A DNA stretch of 64,000 nt, taken from Siphonodentalium dalli (taxonomy: Eukaryota > Mollusca > Scaphopoda > Gadilida > Siphonodentaliidae). Under the pieces are notes generated by a model that did not search any database, was not told the origin of the DNA, and saw only the letters and a program-made list of their open reading frames with translations. How positions within the stretch are numbered: the first letter of the stretch is position 1; each line of letters starts with the position of its first letter. The position numbers were made by a program, and so were the translations under genes. Below, in pieces: positions 58,716 to 64,000 of the stretch. The DNA is taken from assembly GCA_032622095.1 (NCBI GenBank), contig CP136061.1:21392991-21456990 (forward strand), given 5' to 3'.

Positions 58716-60808
58716 GGGAAATATCTATAATAATTTCACTCAGATGATCATTTTATGAAAAAAATTAATAATCCTCAAGAAAAATTACTATAATCTTCAT
58801 GAATACTCTTGTGTGCCAAATAGAAGTGCAGGTCGGAATATAAGTACAGGGTGGAAACTTCCGACAAAGCTAATAATTGTGCAGGGTTGAATAGAAGTAC
58901 AGGGTGGAAGCATGTTATCAATTCTCACCAAAAAAACGCAATAATTTTTAAAATGCCCAGAAGTAAAACAACGTAATGACAACAATTGCACATGTTCTTA
59001 TAAGAATACTAAGATGTTTGTCGCGCGACCACCACTTTGAGAACCGATATTCTGGTATTTTATTTGCACTGGCATCCGTTATGGACTTCTGCTATCGAGC
59101 CATCAATTTTCAAAAAATCTTTCAGACCCGAATAAGCATGCAGGGTGGATTTTGTTCATAAAATTAATAAATGTACAGGTATGTTTATTTGGCACACAGG
59201 AGTAATTGTTTTCCCTGATTTTGTTGTACCCACATCCTGGCATTGTCTTCTCCAATGTTCCCCTCATTCTCCCCATATAGTTTTTTGATAATTTGCAGCA
59301 TATCTGGCTAGTTCCCCCAATGCTGATTTTTTTTCCCATTCACAAGCTGTTGGAAAACGGAGAGATTCCGGCCACTGTTTGATGACTGTTTTATTGTTTC
59401 CCACAAATCATTAAAATCTGACATATCGACTTTTCTTGTCGTTAAAGTGATTTGAAACAATAACGTTGTGATTCACAGTAAATAAACTTGCTCAACGCAG
59501 GTATTTCTATAAATTTTTTATAAAAATTGACAGAACGCAATGCTATTCTTTCACATAAATTAAATAAAGAGACTCTCGTTGACGAAGTAATTCTCGTTTG
59601 TTTATCAGTGACTTGGTTGGGACGAATGAACGGCTGTCTGTTTACTTTTTTACAGTCTTAATTAGCATGGGCTTAGTTAGAATTTATTTGCATAGATCTT
59701 TATTTGGGAATAAAATAGCTCTGTTTCCATAGAAACTAATAATAATTTTATTATTGATGCTTATGAGATAGTAATTTTTTTTTTAGTAGTCCAATGTAAC
59801 TTGATAAGTTATTTTCCATAGCACTCAGTGTAAGTTAGGATTAGCAAGTCCATGAATATCTCTCTATTCTCATGAGACTAGAGAACAATACAAGAAATGT
59901 AGCTATGTCAGATTTTGATATTTATATGGACAGATTTATGTTTTATTCATGTGTGTTGATACCATTAATAGCAGAAGTTGATTTCGTGAAGGAAAACATG
60001 TGTTCTGCAGTTTTTGGTAAGGAACATGAGGCAGTTCGTGGATAATAAAGGGACATATTTTCAAAACTGGAAATTATGTCTAAAAGTCAAAGTTGTCCTA
60101 TTTACAGATTAAAAAAATAGTAATGACCATACAATCACATTTCTTTAATGTCAAAAATTTGTCGGGTAATTTAAAAAATAAGATGCCGCTTAGTTATGAT
60201 GGTTGAAAAGTTTCATCCATTTTATTAAATACATTTTTTTTTTTTTTTTATTATTTAAATTTTTTTTCTGGTTTTCATATACCATACATTCACATAGCAT
60301 AAAACTCTGGTTGGACCAAACTTTGTATATACCTGTAAATACTTTGTATATTCACTGCAAACTGAGATCATTTAAAGCTCACTGCCACTTGTGATGTAAA
60401 TGCACCTTAAAGTAGGGTTAAAAAATTTATTGCAAAAATATATGCCATGAATTTGAAAAAACTGGTTTATGACAGATGATTAATCTTATGTACCTTGCAA
60501 TCAGATTCTATACTCGTACAGTTAGTAACCTACAGAGTTAATCAGATATTATGCAGCATATACATAATTGGATTTAATAATCAATTAACTTTTTGTTTGG
60601 TTATATCAAATGTTAAGTTAAAAAGATGGATGCACCTGTTTTAACTATGTCTGTACATATTATAAGGAGAAAAATGTTTTTAAATCAATTATCTCTAAAT
60701 TATTTCCTGTTAAAACCGACATATAATTCAGTTATGAACTTTGATGAACTCGGCTAAATAAATGTGCCCCGCAATTTAATTGAAAATCAACTTGTCCATA
60801 GTGGGATA
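58716..60808. other. Repeat-poor stretch after the gene
   Basis: CAGGGTGGA-type motif at 58847, 58897 and 59142, and a weak match to the GTGATGTGAAAC repeat at 59450-59640. Could be long 3' UTR or intergenic. No open frame supported. Confidence 0.45.
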
Positions 60809-61025
60809 TTCAGTAATGCTCTAAGTAATCGACTTCTTAACCACAGCAGAATTATGGGTAACTTTTCAGGATTTAGTCGGAAATATGGCTTGTTGCCATT
60901 CATCGGAAAGCTCTCCCCAAGAGCTTTCCGATGAATGGCAACAAGCCATATTTCCGACTAAATCCTGAAAAGTTACCCATAATTCTGCTGTGGTTAAGAA
61001 GTTGATTATTTAGAGCATTACTGTA
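60809..61025. mobile_element. TA-type hairpin MITE
   Basis: TTCAGTAATGCTCTAAGTAA left and GAGCATTACTGTA right. Arms are nearly perfect around GAAAGCTCTCCCCAAGAGC. Left TA is changed to TT. Confidence 0.88.
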
Positions 61026-61032
61026 AACACTG

Positions 61033-61368
61033 TTAACCCTTCGATGACTGGAGCTTCCTAAAATTTTATAAAATCCTGTGCCAATGCATTCTCTTATATA
61101 TGCGAGTCATATATAAGAGAACATATTGGCCTAACAATATTTACCTTATCCTTGTAAGCCAGTGCATTCTCTTATATATGCGAGTCATATATAAGAGAAC
61201 ACATTGGCCTAACAATATTTACCTTATCCTTGTAAGCCAGTGCATTCTCTTATATATGCGAGTCATATATAAGAGAACACATTGGCCTAACAATATTGAC
61301 CTTATCCTTGTAAGCCAGTGCATTCTCTTATAAGTATGCGAGGCTCCCTGTGGAGCCTCAAGGTTTAA
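61033..61368. mobile_element. TTAA-C MITE with an internally amplified 78-bp unit
   Basis: The left end is TTAACCCTTCGATGACTGGA. Units with CAGTGCATTCTCTTATATAT, GCGAGTCATATATAAGAG and CCTTATCCTTGTAAGC repeat at 61161, 61239 and 61317. Here the hairpin tip is reduced to a bare GCGAGTC. The last TTAA is shared with the next element. Confidence 0.85.
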
Positions 61369-61692
61369 CCCTTTGGAGAGTATCTATAACGTCATATACA
61401 TGCGTGAGTTTATCGTCAACGTCATAGCAATAATTATTAACAAATTCGGGTCAAATGGTCCAATAATTAATTTATGTGTATATTCTGTTTACGTGTGCTA
61501 TCATAATCTATTGCACTTATACATTGGGACATTATATTAATCAAAATATCTCCTATACAAATCATTTATAATTCAGATGATCAATTGAAGTTATATCTAC
61601 ATAAAAATGACACATCCTGAAATGACATATATGTCGGTCAACTCGCGAACCGTACAGCGACATATGTGTCGTTCTACTCGCCAAAGGGTTAA
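61365..61692. mobile_element. TTAA-E element
   Basis: TTAACCCTTTGGAGAG left and GCCAAAGGGTTAA right. The interior has ACGTCATA and GACATATATGTCGGTC / GACATATGTGTCGTTC repeats and no hairpin cassette. Single copy in the window. Confidence 0.75.
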
Positions 61693-61812
61693 ATATTAGT
61701 AGGCTTCAATTAAATGAATGGAAACTTTAAATCTGCCCTTATTGTAAAAGCCTGTCTGAAATCGATAGAATATTAACTATAAATTCATGGGGAATAGTTG
61801 TGGTACAATCTT

Positions 61813-62183
61813 CAGGGTTCCCACAGGCCCATGAGAGCCTTGAAACTAACAAATTCCCACTCTAGTACTGGAACCATCTTGATTTTTTGTCAGTGAAACA
61901 TGCTAGATGCATAATTGAAGATCTTAACAATTGTGAAGAAAGTGCTTAAGTTGCCACAGGGGAGTCTTGATTAAGCCAATATAAATAAATTGCTAGATTT
62001 ACATCCAATTTGTTCAGAAACATGGGGCGGGAGGACAAATATTATTTAGGGAGGGGATGTAACTCAAGTCTTGAATTTGAGAAAATTATATATTACTCAC
62101 TTTATACATAATTGAAGTTAACAAAATTGTCAAGAAATGGTATTTGTCCTTGAATTGTGTTACTGTGACCTATGGGAACCCTG
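61813..62183. mobile_element. hAT-like MITE, CAGGGTTCCCACAGG ends
   Basis: CAGGGTTCCCACAGG left and CCTATGGGAACCCTG right. Flanks ACAATCTT and TTCTAGTT do not match. Interior related to 54200-54660. Confidence 0.75.
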
Positions 62184-62621
62184 TTCTAGTTTATTTTTAT
62201 CTCATTGATTCCACCTAAGATAAATTTTAGAAAATTGGAAGTTGACGATATTGATTTTGAAATTTTCATTGTAAATAAAACCAGAAGATATTTAAATTTT
62301 GAATAAATTTGAATAATCCACCCATTGATCGATTTTAAAGATTTCATTTCTCTTCCATTCCACATTTCTTGACCTGAAAAATAAAGACTTTTGGTGGAGA
62401 AATAAACAATTCTACAACACAAACTTGAAAGATAGAAAATACTAAGTTTGAAAATAAGGATAATTTGTATATTATTTGTAAAAATATCAACCACAGACAG
62501 AACTGTAGATACCTTCCTGTACAGCGGTTTGTTTTCTTTCTCATGTCAATGTATATATCTTTATTCATGTAGAATATTTAATTTCTAATAAAATAAGCCA
62601 ATGATTTGCGAACTGTATGCT

Positions 62622-63080
62622 GGCCTCAAAATATGGTGCCGGAGGTCTACAGAGGGTGAATTTATTGATGCTACTCCGTACAGTGGGATAACATCACTAA
62701 ATTCACCCTCTGTGGACCTCATTCTGCTTAGCCCTCAACTGCTATCAGAGACCGAGACACAGATTTAAGTGCCCAGGTGGTGAAGATGGTGTGTGCACCC
62801 ATTGGGTATCTTGATTATGAAATGTGTCGTCTGCCAATTTGGAGATACAGAGAAAATAAACTAAAGAATAAACTTTATAAACTAATGAAACTAAAAAAAA
62901 ATATTTTGATAATAAAGATACTTTTGATAATAAAGATACTTTTGATAATAAAGATACTTTTCAGAGAAGATGAGACCAAAGAGGGTCCCCAGAGGGTGAA
63001 TTTACTGTGCGCCGTAGTGTCACTAAATCCACCCTCTGGAACCTCATTCTGCTAATGTTGGGCACCATGTTTTTAGGTCT
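62622..63080. mobile_element. CAAGCCTTG-related element with CTCAAAATATGGTG ends
   Basis: GGCCTCAAAATATGGTGCCG left and GGGCACCATGTTTTTAGG right. It has the GAGGGTGAATTT palindromic arms and the long-form middle. It contains an 18-bp tandem TTTTGATAATAAAGATAC three times at 62904-62957. Confidence 0.7.
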
Positions 63081-63885
63081 GTTTGCAATCTGTATGCGTA
63101 TTTCAGTATTGCTAGCAGATGTCTTACATGTAGATTAAATAAATCATAAACTTTGCTCTTGTAAGAGTTCTCAACTAATCACAATTTTTATTTGTGAGTT
63201 GATTTATTTGCGCTTAGCTTTATATTTTATACACAGGTATACTGTCCATATAAGACACACGTATACTCAGGTATCCTGTCTATACAACAAAACTTGCTAT
63301 AAATAACTGGCAATAATGATATGATTAGTTTCCATTCTCTTTTAAAAAGATGAAATAATGTCTATGTCAAATAGTGAACAACATTCAAGATAAGTGATGC
63401 AGATTGTATGAGTCAGTGTAAAACTGACACTAAATGGAAAATTTTCCGAGTGAATTTCATCTTTATCATTGTTTGTGAAAACATAGCAGACGGTGTAGTC
63501 CTTAAACTCATTCTATATGTGGCTCACATAACCAGAGAGACATATTGGGTATAAGTTCCTGATGAAAAAATTGTACAAAGTTGTTCGGTGTAAATAAGTA
63601 CACACTTTTGAAATGCATTGACCTATTGGGAGGGATGAAGCAATCATACTTAAAAACTTACAGTGAAACCCGCTGCCTGCATGTTGATTCATTTCTATAA
63701 CGGTAAAGATAAAAAGCATTTCACTCGTTGCATTGCCATTGTTTTGTATATATATGTAGCTTTCTCACGACACATACAATATAATAGATCAGCACCTAGA
63801 TTTCCTAACCAAGACACTTTGAAAGTTTAGAGCAAATTGAAAAGTAATTGTTATTAAGCCACACAAAGTCAATTTAACCATTTCA
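63081..63885. other. Stretch without recognised features
   Basis: TATACTGTCCATATAAGACA and ATCCTGTCTATACAAC form a weak duplicate at 63238-63290. No gene seen. Confidence 0.45.
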
Positions 63886-64000
63886 GGCCTGTGTGCATGG
63901 TTCCGAAACCTCGTGATCAGGCCCGTGTGCATGGTTCCAAAACCTTGCGATCAGGCCCATGTGCACGATTCCCAAAAACCTCGTGATCAGGCCCGCGTGC
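63886..64000 (+). repeat. 34- to 36-bp tandem repeat running off the window
   Basis: GGCCCGTGTGCATGGTTCC then AAAACCTCGTGATCA, three and a half units. Unit differences are largely CG to TG or CA. Confidence 0.9.

Overview
The window looks like genomic DNA from an animal, probably a marine invertebrate. A mollusc or another lophotrochozoan is my guess from the repeat style; no marker in the sequence proves it. It is AT-rich, has GT-AG introns of about 0.9 to 9 kb, is dense in short palindromic transposons, and shows no bacterial features. It holds one recognisable gene: the 3' two-thirds of a plasma-membrane calcium pump (PMCA, ATP2B family, type P2B ATPase) on the + strand from 16821 to 58197. 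Fourteen shared coding exons, followed by either of two alternative last exons, join in frame with no stop. They give 932 residues with the last exon at 52150 or 869 with the last exon at 58033. The first recognised exon starts in the cytosolic linker before TM3, so roughly the first 300 residues must lie upstream of this window. Residue numbers below count from the first complete codon in the window.

The pump exons carry the PEGLP hinge, the DKTGTLT phosphorylation loop, the KGAS nucleotide site, [13 protein letters not shown], the TM6 Asn/Asp calcium ligands and a calmodulin-binding segment split by the last intron. The two last exons each complete the calmodulin-binding helix (Trp to Phe spaced 1-18). 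One ends in ETSI and the other in STAL; both read as class I PDZ ligands.

Layout: 1-16820 is upstream intron or flank with no recognised exon. It holds TTAA-flanked MITEs, hAT-like MITEs, hairpin elements and a 1.3 kb minisatellite (12802-14132). From 16821 to 48752 are the fourteen shared exons, with introns full of nested MITEs, a 2.9 kb minisatellite (25049-27932), a hAT element with intact ends, an 8-bp target duplication and a decayed BED zinc finger (28749-30466), and several smaller nested insertions. Alternative last exon 1 is at 52150-52503 and alternative last exon 2 at 58033-58197. Both are followed by stretches with few repeats, consistent with 3' UTRs. From about 60800 to 64000 is repeat-rich flank.

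The mobile DNA is the most unusual part. At least three TTAA-flanked families with different ends share one hairpin cassette whose tip differs between families by compensatory changes. Nested copies supply natural empty sites that show the TTAA, TA and 8-bp target duplications directly. The two large minisatellites have unit sequences that match the left and right ends of one dispersed element. Their unit variants follow a CpG to TpG/CpA pattern expected from germline methylation. No intact transposase gene, rRNA, tRNA or CRISPR array was found.
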